The notes under the pieces are model-generated. The model saw only the letters and a program-made list of their open reading frames with translations, searched no databases and had not been told where the DNA came from. Below are positions 20,602 to 31,878 of a stretch of DNA of 64,000 bases, one piece after another; within the stretch, counting starts at the first letter, position 1, and the number at the start of each line of letters is the position of its first letter. The translations under genes were made by a program, and so were the position numbers. The stretch lies in contig OX359267.1 of the NCBI GenBank assembly GCA_947179155.2, positions 40,411,792 through 40,475,791 of the forward strand, read 5' to 3'. This DNA comes from Hedera helix (lineage: Eukaryota; Streptophyta; Magnoliopsida; Apiales; Araliaceae).

Positions 20602-20673
20602 TGTGCATTTGGTCTAGTGGTATAATTTTTGCTTAAGGTGCAAGAGGTCTCAAGTTCAATTCTTGGGATGTAA
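20602..20673 (+). pseudogene. tRNA-Pro-like sequence 2 inside the hAT element
   Basis: A second copy about 157 bp downstream of the first, closer to a real tRNA: D arm TGGTCTAGTGGTA, anticodon arm TTTGC-TTAAGGT-GCAAG, T arm TTCAATTC. The loop reads AAG where tRNA-Pro has AGG, so the formal anticodon is leucine. The acceptor stem does not pair well. Confidence 0.8.
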
Positions 20674-21184
20674 GTACATTATTTAATACTAGTTTTCTTA
20701 CCATTTAATTCATTATTTTTTTTGTTAATAATCGACCATACCAGAATTTACAAGTTGAGTGGTATTCAAGTTTTGAGCATATACATGCACTTATTATTAA
20801 TTCATGCACCCTATTTAATTATTATGTCAATAATAAAATACATAAACCATATATAGGTCACCAACCCCCTCCAATGCATATTATAGCTCAAATACCTCTT
20901 AAACTATTTAGGATTTTAAAATGTATTTTGAAAAATAATTAGGATTGAATTAAATATGTTAGTGTAAGAGATTTATTAAGACTCCAATACATTAGATTTG
21001 ATATTAGATTTCTCTTGAGCATATATAATTGTAATTATGTTTGATTTTTGAAAGTTTTTTGTTTTGTTTTTTATTTATTACCAAAATATGCTCTCTTTTT
21101 TTTAATGTGAAAGTAAAACTACTCCGATAACCATCATAATTGATTGAAACAAGAAGAAATATGACTTTTACATTGGTATATCGA

Positions 21185-21420
21185 TTGATTGAGTTGCTTT
21201 GATTTTACCAGTTGCGATTGCTATTGTTGAAAGAGTATTCTCTGCGATGAAAATTATTAAGACTAACTTGCGTAATAAAATGGAAGACGAGTGGATGAAT
21301 GACTCGTCTGGTAGTTTATATTGAGAAAGATATTTTTTCAATAATTAAAAATAAAACAAATTTTGAGACGTTTTCAAATTATGCAGACTCACAAGATATA
21401 GTTGTCTCCTATCAGTCGTA
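21185..21420 (+). pseudogene. hAT transposase C-terminal (dimerization) remnant
   Basis: Across frames one reads LPVAIAIVERVFSAMKII, then KTNLRNKMEDEWMNDS, then VVYIEKDIFS. This is the signature of the hAT dimerization domain of plant TTF-type-finger/hAT transposases. The rest of the gene is gone and the frame is broken near 21312. Confidence 0.85.
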
Positions 21421-21521
21421 CAACCGAAAGAAGCACTCCAAGCGTCAATAAATAATTTTTTTTTACTGATATATTTTGACCCCCCTTTAAAAACTTCCTG
21501 GTTCCGCCACTGACTCCAGGC

Positions 21522-22000
21522 CTTGTATACTGATACAAGTAGTCTGATCGCCCCACCATTCCGAAATGGTGTAACAACACCAATGCCAATTACAAAAAAG
21601 GCAACGCATCACGCTGATAGGATTCCTAAACGAACCATATACATACGTACGTACGTCTGAGCCTTGTAAACCTGAAAGAGAAACAATAGAACAATGATAA
21701 GCATAAATGTATTGCATGTGCCATAGACAGTTGTTAAACAGCCTTGAAGGTGGTATGATCATTCCTCTGTTAAATGATATTGGATTGGATATTAAATTGC
21801 CTTGTAAACTTTTAATTTACATATTAACATTGCGTATTTACTACAATTTTTTTGATCGCCCCTAATCTTGCGCTATGCATTGCTCCTTACTTATATTCTG
21901 GTTGATATTTCCTGTGGATTTCTGTTGGGAATATAGCAGGCCACATTCACAAGTAGAAAGCAAAATTCTATTCTTGTTCTTTCAATTTCTGGTATGTTAC
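21522..22000. other. Intergenic, no gene seen
   Basis: Short unique stretch between the hAT element and the solo LTR. No supported feature. Confidence 0.5.
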
Positions 22001-23587
22001 TGATAGAGTTAAATTATACGATATTTTTATTCTCTAATACTTAGTTTTTACATTTATTGTATGCTTAAATGTTTAATTATTTAGTTTATTTTGGTTTTAA
22101 TAGGTTTTATAGGATTTTAGTTAATTTATGTTAATTTAGGTAATTTTGTAGTATTTTTATATTTATTTTTATTTATGTGTTTTTATTTATTTTTAGTGTT
22201 TTAGGTGTTTTATTTATTATTATGTGTTTTTAGGATTTTTAGTATTTTTATATTATTTTTATTTATTTTATATTTGATTTTGTAGGGAAATAAAAGTCTA
22301 ATGGCATTTTTGTAATTTCAGCAAAGTTTGAGGGACAAAACTGCAAAATCAGCAAAGACCGGGGCAAATATGTAATTTCCGGAAAGTAGCGACCGCGCAT
22401 GGCGCGCGGATGGATGGCCGAGCAGCTAAACGACGCCGTTCCATCAGCGCCTTCGCGCAATGCGCGCAGTGGCCGAACAGTGGCAAGAAACGGAGTAATA
22501 CGACGTCGTTTCATCAAATGGATCCGCGCAATGCGCAGGTGGCGTGCGGTCACTGTAGCGAGTGACTTGTTTGGCTGCGCGTTAATTCTCCCAAAACAGA
22601 TTATTTCGCGAATTTTGCTCCTTTTTGATTCCAAATTGGATTTTAATTCTAATTAGGGTTAGGAAAATAATTATTTTACTTTTCTTTTATTTTTAATTGT
22701 AAATCCTATTAGGGTTTGGACAAGTTAGGAGGTTTATGGAGCCTATAAATAGAGGGCTTGAGACACATTGTAAAAGACAACTCTCATTAGAATAAAAATT
22801 CTCTCTTCTATTCTTTAGTGTTCTCTACAATTATGAGTAGCTAATTTATTTTTCTTGGTTTAAGTGATTGAAGCCATCAAGATTTATACACTGTGAGATC
22901 TAATTTATTTTAATTGTTCAATTTATATTTTGATTATTGAATATTCTTCTATGCTTAATTTTATGATTGATTTGTTTAATTGCTAGGAGCGCTACTAGTT
23001 TATTATTCATATTAATCTACTGCTATTAATGAAGCAACTAAGTTTAATAATTGTTTTGCAGATCAAAAGATTATTTTATCTTAGGAAGAATATTCATCTA
23101 AATTAAATGCAAACACGTGGCTTGTGTTGTTTAGTTCAACGATCTCTCTAATTCTTTATGCTGCTATTAAATTAAATCTTTAGCACGTGTCGGGGGTTGT
23201 TTAATAGTAAGGGTATTTAGACCACGTGACTCTACTTATCTAAAATTAAGGAGAGAGGAGAAAAATTATTCCACCTGCGAGTAGTTATTTCTACGGTGAA
23301 TCTTCAAAATATTAATTGATTTATTTTTGCATCAATAATCAGTTGTAAATTCTTGATGGTGGATGTTAACTTAAACCAAGGCTTTTTATTTTTATTTATT
23401 TCTTGCATAATTATTTTAATTAGTTTTATTTAAATTATTTCTTTAATTACAAAACCCCTCAGCTTTTGTTTACAAAAACATAAAATTAAATTAATCATTC
23501 TCTGTGGAATCGACTCTTGCTTACACTACTACATTAATATTTTTCAAAAGTAAGATTTTATTTTTGGGTGCTTGCGACATCACACCA
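22001..23587 (+). mobile_element. Solo LTR (1587 bp), Athila/Tat-like
   Basis: Flanked by a perfect 5-bp duplication GTTAC (21996-22000 and 23588-23592). It begins TGATAGAG and ends CACACCA. A strong TATA box CTATAAATAGAGGG at about 22743 gives plus orientation. The stretch TCTCTGTGGAATCGACTCTT near 23500 resembles the conserved U5 end of Athila/Tat-type gypsy LTRs (from memory of the family, not an alignment). No internal region remains, so it is a recombination remnant. A GC-rich segment with GCGCGC and GCGCAATGCGC lies at 22394-22545. Confidence 0.85.
22743..22753 (+). promoter_or_regulatory. TATA box of the solo LTR
   Basis: CTATAAATAGA, 742 bp into the LTR, followed by a purine- and CT-rich leader. 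Confidence 0.6.
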
Positions 23588-23592
23588 GTTAC

Positions 23593-24575
23593 CGGAGCTT
23601 AATCATCCGGCAGTATATTCGCTTGCATAGTTTATGTCAGTAGCAATAGCTAACATTGTGTCGATATCTTTCATCACATTAGCAGTACAATAATGGCATT
23701 GAGCAATTAAATACTTCAAACTTAAGATCATTGTGTTATTTTTAAAACTTGGTTAGCATCAAACAGAATGTTTTTATTGTAATGTCATTATTTACAGTCT
23801 AGAAACAAAGCACCGTGTAAGTTGAGATGGGAGGAAATTTTTGGTAACAAGCACCTTCTTAACTTCCTTGGTGTCTGTAGCTCTGATGATTCCCTCAAAC
23901 TTGAGATCGTGTAGTAATGTTTCATAATAAATTCTTCACTCCTTTCTTTGTGGGATGAGTTATGTAGCAAATGAGATCTAGCTACAAATTCAAATCCAAG
24001 TGTGTTTAAATAAAAATTAATTAAATTACAAATTAAGTTCTAAGTGCTATAATTTTGCAAGAGAGAGAGAAAGACTCAACCCCAGTGACTATAATATATA
24101 GTACTTGCCCAGCTAGTCCTTGTATTTAAAGCCATTAACAAAGCAATAAGCTTCAGTTTTGTGACAATCAATCATTGAAGAGGACCAGGTACACTCAGAA
24201 ACAGTAAAACCAGACTGGGTTCATCATAAGTTCACAAACAAGGTAAGTTTTGCATATAAACCCATAGTAAATACATAAATACAGCACGCTAGTATCAAAT
24301 CATCCAACGGTAAATCAAGGAACAAAAATCATATATGAAGATGGAATGGAGAGGATGTCACCAATTATTATACACAAAATTGCATTCTAAGTCATAGAAG
24401 CACACCAATAATATCTGAAGTAAAGCACAAATGAATCCCCATCTGCCTAATGGTAATCAGTTTTAAGAGATATGAAGGTTACACGAATCCAGAGTCTGGT
24501 CTCTCTGATATTTGATTGATATTATTCTTAGATCTATTGGGGAAGCTTTGTGATATCTCGTACACTCTTGTGTGA
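23593..24575. other. 3' flank and 3' UTR side of the thioredoxin reductase gene
   Basis: The portion nearest 24575 is the expected 3' UTR of the minus-strand gene. I cannot place the polyadenylation site. No further coding sequence recognised. Confidence 0.5.
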
Positions 24576-24678
24576 TCAATCACTCTTACCCTCTTGGGCT
24601 CCAATCTCTTGCAGATAATGTTCTGCTTCCAATGCTGCCATGCATCCTGGAACACATTAATGAAAAGAAAGTTTAGAT

Positions 24679-24727
<49 letters not shown>

Positions 24728-27700
24728 TGATGATGATGATGATGATGATGCTGAGTTTGCAGAATTTTAAATCCTACAGTTATCCGCACTAGGAAAGAAG
24801 TAAGAATCTTATAGTGATCAATAAAGGAGGAGCTCAATAATATCTAGATGTAGTTTGATAAATTCAAAAATGTAAAAATGTGACTTGAATACTATACTTA
24901 AAAGTTGAAATCCTAATCAAATGAAAAGATGAGTACCTAGAGCACGGTAAGATAAGATATTATAGTCAAATCAATACTAAATGCAATTAAATTTATGAGG
25001 GCTTGCCGACACTTCATAATCCATAACAAACAATTGGAACACATTAAAAATGTACCGTTAATAACTGAAGATAAACATACACTAACAATTCGGCTTAGAT
25101 TTGACTCTCCTATCGAGATTAGGCTGTCATTCAAGTCAGTAGTTTTGATAACCTTAAACTTCTGCTTAAGTCGCAGAGCCAACGAAGATCAGAGTTCAAC
25201 CTCTAGGCTCTAGTTGTTTAATGGTTTCACCAGCCAAATGGTTAGTATCTGAGAGCTTTTCACAGCCCAGTGATTCAAAGATCCTCCCCCTGTGGTCACC
25301 ATCAGCCGACAAATCTCATCAGCCACATAGTGGCTCCCACCACACCATATAAACTGCTATCCTTATATATAGCTCTAGAAAAACTATGGTTAGCTCTTAT
25401 GAAAGAGGTGATCCAATCCCTCTTAGTTCATTAGCTAGCTGCAAAAGCATGATAATTCAAAAGGCAGGGCAACACCACTAATTTAGCCTTTAATTGCAAG
25501 CTGAAATAAAAAAGGAAAATAAGGAAATGAGAACTTGATACGCATGTGTTCTATTTTTTTTGGTTTGCAATAGAACCGATACAAAAAAAAACTCACCAAA
25601 GCCAATTGTAAGGCTCAGTAAATCAGAAGTTCAGAACTGATGTGGAAGAGCTTTTATAACTTGGGTTCTACTGCCTACAATTAATTGTGTTGCTCTTATG
25701 AATGTCACACACATTTGGTGTTCAACAAAAACAAACAGTTACAAGAGTTGAGCAAGGACGAGGTTGGAATTAGTTTGATCTTGAAGTAGTTTGGGCGTAA
25801 AGTTTCTAATGAAAGCATGCAAATTTGCATTGCAAACAAATTTTAGGTTTGTTGGTTGGTCAAACGTCAAGGACAGGAAGTTAGCTCTAACCCCTTCTAT
25901 CCCTCATCATGTTATACACCACTTGGCCACTGAACTATAAAGACAAAGGATGGGAGACGGATTAAGGTTGATGAGGGACTTATTATAGGATAGAGGTCAA
26001 ATAAGCTACAATAATATACAACCCCAGATTGCTTCTACTTACTAGACAGATTAGATTAGCGAAATACAAATTGTTAGACTTCTAGCAAGTCTGATACGAA
26101 GATGACTCAGACAGAAGAAACTTTGATTCTTTAACTACTGAAATTATGCGAGGGCCACCCCACAGTTTCAATAAGAGCACAAGTTAGCTAACCAATTATA
26201 TAACAAATACAATCCCTTTAATTCTGCAAACATCACTTGCCCTTACTTCTGCAATCATAAAATGTAAATAAGATAGAGAAATAGTAGCCTAAATACTAAA
26301 TATAATACAATATGCAATTTAACTCTATACAAAATTATAATGTGTCGAGGGTTTTTTATGTGAAATTCCTAATATCCCCTTCTACAGTTCAAATATTATA
26401 AAAGGAAACATCTCTAGAAGCCTAAGTAAACATGACAATATTAATATCTTTTCATTTCCTACTAATTACATAAAAAAGAAAGGGGTCAACCAAGTGCATC
26501 AAAAGTTGCTATCTCTAGACGTTTAACAAAACACGTGACCGCTAGAAGCAAAAACTCTACAAAACCTCAAGACTGGGAAACTTTCAGCTATTCCTCTTCA
26601 ATTCAACTTGGATTCATTATGTGGCCTTACCAACCATTCCAAATAGTATTCATTTGTTACCTCAACAATAAGAACTTGAGCAAAATTATACCAAAGCAAA
26701 GCATTAATAGCAACTCATTGATTCTTTAAGCAACACATCTAGGTCTACGTTCTCATATCTGCTTTGATATTCAAAATTCCCATCCTAAGACAACCCAAAA
26801 CACATATTGGACATATTATTCCCCTGGACGCACAAACTCATTCAGTTTAGCAAAAATGGTAACAAAGATTCAAGATCAATGTATCACAATCATTTCTACT
26901 AAGCTCAATAACTATAACAAGTCAAGCACCAATGGTTAACATAAACATATATAATAAGTGCGAGTGTGCGTTCATTCTCAGTGAAGCAATTAAATAAAGA
27001 ATAAGAGAGCAAAGACAATTAGACAGAATCATCACACTTACCAGTTCCAGCAGCAGTAACAGCCTGTCTGTATTTCTTATCCTGAACATCCCCTGCTGCG
27101 AAAACTCCCTTAACACTTGTCTGCGTGGTACCGGGGGTCGTCACCACATACCCATCGGAATGTAGCTTCAGCTGCCCGTCCAAAAACTTTGTAGCTGGTT
27201 CATGCCCTATAGCGAAAAAAAGACCTGAAACCTTCAAATCCGACACCTCTCCGGTCACTACATTCTTCACCTTCAACCCTGCCAAAGTCCCCTTCTCCTC
27301 TTCCCCATACGCTTCCACAACAGCCGAATTCCATAAAACCTCAATTTTAGGGTTAGTCAAAGCCCTATTTTGCATAATCTTCGAAGCCCTAAATTCATCC
27401 CTCCGGTGAAGTATATACACCTTGGATCCGTACTTGGTTAAAAAATTCGCTTCCTCCATAGCCGAATCTCCACCGCCAATCACAGCTAAAGGCTTGTTCC
27501 GGAAAATCGGAGCCGCTCCGTCGCACACTGCACAAGCAGAAATTCCTCGGTTCCAAAATCCCCCTTTCCCGTCTCCGGAGCCGGGGAAACTCAATCTCTT
27601 GGCCACGGCTCCTGTGGAAACGATTACGGTATCGGCGATCACAGTTTTTGAATCGGTGAAGATTTTGAAGGGAGTAGAGGAGAAATCGACCCTGTCGACT

Positions 27701-27975
27701 GTTTCGGTGAAGATCTGAGTTCCGAATCGGACGGATTGGCTGCGGCACCGATCCATGAGCTCAATGCCCAGAATGCCATCAGGGAATCCAGGGAAATTTT
27801 CAACGTCGGAGGTGGTTGTGAGCTGGCCGCCGGGGGCAATGTCGTTGGCCATCCATCCTTCGAAAAGGATGGGCTTGAGCTCGGCACGAGCTGCGTAGAT
27901 GGCGGCGGTGTGGGCGGCGGGTCCACTTCCGATGATGCAGACGCGAGTTTTTAAGATTTGAAGGCCGTTTTCCAT
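24576..27975 (-). CDS. NTR: NADPH-dependent thioredoxin reductase (NTRA/NTRB type)
   Basis: Two exons on the minus strand: 27042-27975 and 24576-24646. A 2395-bp intron (donor GTAAGT, acceptor TTCCAG) splits a glycine codon. The 334-residue product reduces thioredoxin h with NADPH through FAD. Visible motifs: FAD-binding GSGPAAHTAA (residues 16-25), redox disulfide CAVC (148-151), NADPH-binding GGGDSAMEEA (167-176) and FAD motif GDVQD (295-299). Exon 2 adds CMAALEAEHYLQEIG. The chosen ATG gives the cytosolic form. An in-frame ATG at 28134 would add 53 basic residues and could give an organellar form, as in Arabidopsis NTRA/NTRB. A TATA-like TATAAGTA at 28101-28108 lies between the two ATGs and favours the short form. 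Length and motif spacing are normal for the family. Confidence 0.96.
24681..24750. repeat. (AAT)n(GAT)n microsatellite in NTR intron
   Basis: About 14 AAT units followed by about 8 GAT units, 35 bp from the exon 2 splice acceptor. Confidence 0.95.
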
Positions 27976-28134
27976 GGGGGAGGAGAGGAGTTTGGGAGCG
28001 GCGGTAGTTCTGTTGATGGTCGGAAAGTAAAAGTAATTGGCGAGATTTGGTTTTGTAGACAGATTATCGCATTTGTCTCTGTTTCGTCTCCAATTCTTGG
28101 TACTTATAGGCTCGTGCTGTTCTGTTCTGTTCAA
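27976..28134 (-). other. Possible N-terminal presequence extension of NTR
   Basis: In-frame codons starting at an upstream ATG (28134) encode 53 residues rich in R, K, N and T with few acidic residues. In Arabidopsis, NTR genes use alternative transcription starts to make mitochondrial and cytosolic forms; here this is inference. Whether a transcript includes 28134 cannot be told from sequence. Confidence 0.4.
28101..28108 (-). promoter_or_regulatory. TATA-like box of NTR short transcript
   Basis: Minus-strand TATAAGTA about 130 bp upstream of the ATG at 27975. A start some 30 bp downstream would skip the upstream ATG. Confidence 0.35.
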
Positions 28135-28909
28135 AGAAACGCTTTTTTAGCGGGAAAACGTCTTGCGTGTGAAAATGAATGCTACGCGCAACCCAGAACG
28201 TTCCGAATATTCGGCCGCCACCCGCCATGCTATGTTCGCACCCAAGCATCACCCGTGACGTTTTTGTTTTGGTTTTGGTTCTAGATGGTAGCAAATGCTA
28301 ATCCTTTTGTTTCGCATTGTAAAATTATACTTCTAAAAGTTAAAATATAATTTTTATTTCATCTTTATTCTGAATAAAGTGTAAAGGATTAGAGTGTTAC
28401 TATTGAAATTTGTTGGTCATCGTGGTTACCCTACTCAAATATAATGAAATGTGCTATATATTGACTCGATAAGACACTCTTATTTTGAAATGCAATAATT
28501 TATAAAATAAAATATTGAGAAGGTTGAAAATAAATTGGTAGAGGAGAACATAGAGTACATATCCCGATCTCTCTTGGGTTATATTTGGATGTCTAAGAAT
28601 TTTGAATGAAAAAATAATATTAAGGAAGAGTAAAGTAAAGGGAAGTTGAAGGGGAAAAAATTATAAAAAAAAAACTTTATTACAAGTGTTAGTTTGATTT
28701 TATAATTCACAAAAAAAAAAACAATTTTATATTTTTTCATTACGCGAAATCCTCTTAAAAATGTAGGACAAGTGAGGGAGTTTATTTTTTTATTTTTTTT
28801 ACAGAAAAATAGTTAATGGTGTGGGACTAACAATTTTTCATGATACCCGAATACACACAGGAAAATAAACCCCTTATTTTTCTTATTTTCCATTCTTTTT
28901 ATGTCATTC

Positions 28910-29035
28910 AAACGGTGTTTTAGATCACCGTTTTAATATATATATAATGAGTGGTTCTGAAACACCGTCACATGGTGTTTTAGATCATTAATATGCTATT
29001 ATTTTAATATATATATATATATATAATGAATTTTT
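28910..29035. repeat. Short duplicated hairpin sequence
   Basis: AACGGTGTTTTAGATCACCGTT (7-bp stem, written across 28912-28935) and AAACACC-GTCACAT-GGTGTTT are followed in each case by AT dinucleotide runs and AATGA. This looks like an imperfect duplication of a MITE-like end, but no complete element edges could be set. Confidence 0.4.
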
Positions 29036-29774
29036 TTATTGTACATATTAAAATGACAACATATAAATAATACTGAGACACCACGGACCATGTCCAAAAA
29101 TATTGAATAATTTTTTGTTTTGCGGTGGCGCATCAGGCATCACAAACTCTGACTTTGCCTTCAATGCTATATATATATATATATATGGTCCATAGCCTCG
29201 AAGTCCACCACCTGTTGTGCAAAATGTGGCTCCTCCCTGCCCACGACTCTCCAATTCGTAACTCACTCCCAATTATACAGCAGCAGTTACCCATGGGGGC
29301 ATGGTGTCGGCACAGTACGCATTAAGTATTTACTGAAACAACATATTGGTTAGTTTCCATGGGCTTATACTACACAAAAACTTTGGGCTTAGATGTTAAA
29401 TGAGCCTGCACAGTTGGTCGATGCGCAGAGACTACTGTACGAATTTGGCCCAAATATTGGTCAAGTTTGGTTGTTAAAATTAGACCATTAGTTGATTGCG
29501 ACAACCACCCAAAATAACGTAGCTAGTTTGAGCAAATTGTGGCCATCATATCTAGGCGTGACAAATGGGACAACCACAATACAATACAATAGTGCTTTTT
29601 TCATAAAACAATGCAACGGTGACGATCCGGGCATGCATTAATTCTTCAGAGACGATGACTTTTCCTTTTTCTATATAGATATTATTTTTAAAATATTTTG
29701 ATTTTAACAATGCGAGTATATTTTTATTTGTGATCTTGAAACAAAGAAATCAAAACAGTCCAAGTCCCTATAGG

Positions 29775-29893
29775 TAGGGGTGAGCATAAAATCAATTTAG
29801 GCCCGAAACCGCACCAAAAATTACACAAATCGCAGCGGTTTCATGTGCGATTTAAGCTTCAAACCGCATCAAACCGTATCATGTTCACCCCTA
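29775..29893. mobile_element. hAT-type MITE (119 bp)
   Basis: Inverted ends TAGGGGTGAGCAT and ATGTTCACCCCTA. The flanking 8-bp duplication has one mismatch: CCTATAGG (29767-29774) and CCCATAGG (29894-29901). The interior is rich in AAACCGCA-type repeats, typical of this widespread plant MITE group. Confidence 0.85.
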
Positions 29894-31072
29894 CCCATAG
29901 GTCTCTATGACCCACCATCAAGGTGGGAGAGAGATTGAAAATGAAAATATTTAGGCTCCCAAATTAGTACACACATATTATAACTACTTGGCCCACAACC
30001 GAGCTACCGCCAAATGTGAATCAATTTACTCAAAAAATTACGGCCGAAAAATGATTAGTGACAATGAGGCTCCACTCTAACCAATTAAAAAACTATAAAG
30101 TAATAGTTGAGCACCATAATTAAACTGAACTTTCCTAAAGTTGGAAATATGATGGTGCAAGGCCTTCGTTTTCGTCTACCTTTTGTGTTTCGTCTGGTCC
30201 AAAAAGTAGATGGAAATCACCACCCACAAGCACAAATCTTTGAAATCTTACTACTGCTTTGACCTTCCTCTTCTCCTAAGATTGTTTTTCACCAATTTAA
30301 AATAAAATAACAGTCAATTACTTGTATCCAAATTTGGCCGCTTTGATGTTGAATGTATGAAAAATATGTTGTCAATTTGGCTACATGAGTTCCAGTTTGT
30401 ACATCCAAATTTTCAACAAAAATTTCGGAAATGGCGACCGGTCGTGTCCTGCAGTTAAAAAGCCCTCATGTTTTGGTTGTCAACTCTATCAATGCCAATA
30501 ATAATAAAAATATAATTATTATGATCTTTTGATCTATCTAGACAACTAATAAACAACACTACTACTACTATACGCTAGCGATTTGCAGCTTTCATTGTTA
30601 CTGTGCCGCCGTTCAATTACTATAGGCAAATCATGATCATACAAACAAAATATGATCATAATCAAATGCCAAGATCTCTCAATTCACGATCGATGTCTTT
30701 TACACAAAAAAAATTAAAAAATAAAATAAACTAACTGCAATAATAATAATAATTAGAAAATATGTTTGTACATTCCAAAACTCGAGAAATTAATTAAAAC
30801 AGTGGAACCGGAACAAATTAAAAGAACTCCATTCAAGATGATTTTTCCATTTTCTTTTTGTGGGTATCATCCATTTAAGAAGATAACATCAGGGGAAACA
30901 TAACAGACTAACTCAATATATTGGTCCTTGCAGAGCTTTCCAACATTATAATTAAATTAATCTTATGTTTAAAAAAATTACACATAAATAATATTAAACA
31001 CAAAAATAAAGTTCTTCAATCTATTAATAATCTTAATTTACACAAATTAAACTCATCTCGAATATATGCACT

Positions 31073-31453
31073 TTATAATCTATGGCTATCTTGCTCTTCA
31101 TCACCTGAAACAGATGACCGTTTGATGAACTCCAAGCAATCCGCAATAGCTTCCGAATAAAAAGAATTTGATCTCCCAAATGACCTTAACCTATATTCCG
31201 CACGGTATACATTTGGTGCAACCAAATCTCTTCTACTGCTATTATCTCTCTTCCCACTATTTCTTGTAATATTCCTCTTCAAATAATTCAAAGCATTTTT
31301 GTAGGACGATTGCCACCGGCTTAAAATTCTGAACAAGTAGTAGAACTTTGCCCTTAAACATTGAACGGAAAATCTCCTTGAGTTTAACCGGAAACCTCTT
31401 GTGCCGTGGCTCCGCCGGCCAAGTACCCTATGGTAGTAACTCTTATGACTCAT
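31073..31453 (-). CDS. Conserved plant protein of unknown function (126 aa, intronless)
   Basis: A 126-residue, strongly basic frame. The first half is Arg/Lys/Tyr-rich (SYYHRVLGRRSHGTRGFRLN at residues 5-24). The second half ends in a distinct block GRSNSFYSEAIADCLEFIKR (93-112), followed by an acidic tail. The latter block resembles a small plant-specific family I recall but cannot name. No signal peptide or membrane segment. It is the only ATG in frame near the 5' end. A TATA box TATATAAAA lies 32-40 bp upstream of the ATG, supporting a real gene with a very short leader. Function unknown; nuclear location would fit the charge but is a guess. Confidence 0.75.
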   Translation of the reverse strand: MSHKSYYHRVLGRRSHGTRGFRLNSRRFSVQCLRAKFYYLFRILSRWQSSYKNALNYLKRNITRNSGKRDNSSRRDLVAPNVYRAEYRLRSFGRSNSFYSEAIADCLEFIKRSSVSGDEEQDSHRL

Positions 31454-31484
31454 TTTTTGTTCTTGTAAGCTTTTGGTGGGGTGG

Positions 31485-31493
31485 TTTTATATA
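31485..31493 (-). promoter_or_regulatory. TATA box of the 126-aa gene
   Basis: Minus-strand TATATAAAA 32 bp upstream of the ATG at 31453. A start at the usual distance leaves a 5' leader of only about 5-15 nt. Confidence 0.6.
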
Positions 31494-31878
31494 CAAGGCT
31501 GAAGGAGGACTTTTGGAAGAGAGAGAAATTAATTAAGTTGGTGAGAGGAGGAAACAACTCGGAAAATGTTGAGTTTTTCAAGATTTTTGGACAGCCCAGT
31601 GGGGAGAGATAATTAAAAAATTTAGAGTTTACGGTGTTGATTATGACTTTATTAATTTATTTATTTATAGTGGAACAATTGACAGAGTTAGGGGACAAAG
31701 GAAAGATAAAATTTAAAAAAAGTCTCTCTTTTTGGCTAATCAAAGTGACGGGAGTAGTTGTAACGTTGAGCTGATTGTCATAATTTGTGGGGTGTTCTGG
31801 AATGCATTTATAATTATTTATCCCATGGAATTCATAATTGATTAAATTAATTAAGGTGTAGTGTCTGATAATTATATA

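Larger units (their letters stand above)
20350..21513 (+). mobile_element. Decayed hAT-family DNA transposon
   Basis: 1164 bp flanked by a perfect 8-bp target duplication ACTCCAGG (20342-20349 and 21514-21521), the hAT length. Ends are inverted: left CAATGGCGGAAGCAGG, right (reverse complement) CAGTGGCGGAACCAGG. Both run into the inner motif GGGGGGTC. Inside are two tRNA-Pro-like segments and, near the right end, a degraded transposase C-terminus. It inserted about 85 bp upstream of the tRNA-Lys gene. Non-autonomous. Confidence 0.93.
28135..31072. other. Intergenic between NTR and the 126-aa gene
   Basis: No further gene seen. Contains a perfect 12-bp palindrome CCGAATATTCGG (28203-28214) in the NTR promoter region, short hairpins around 28915-28990, a small (TA)n near 29168, and one hAT-type MITE (29775-29893). 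Confidence 0.55.

Noticed and set aside
22263..22656. Coding frames in the GC-rich part of the solo LTR on both strands
   Set aside because: No domain, and the region is LTR leader; the open frames follow from high GC content.
27125..27954. Antisense frames across the NTR exon
   Set aside because: Shadows of a strongly conserved coding exon on the other strand.
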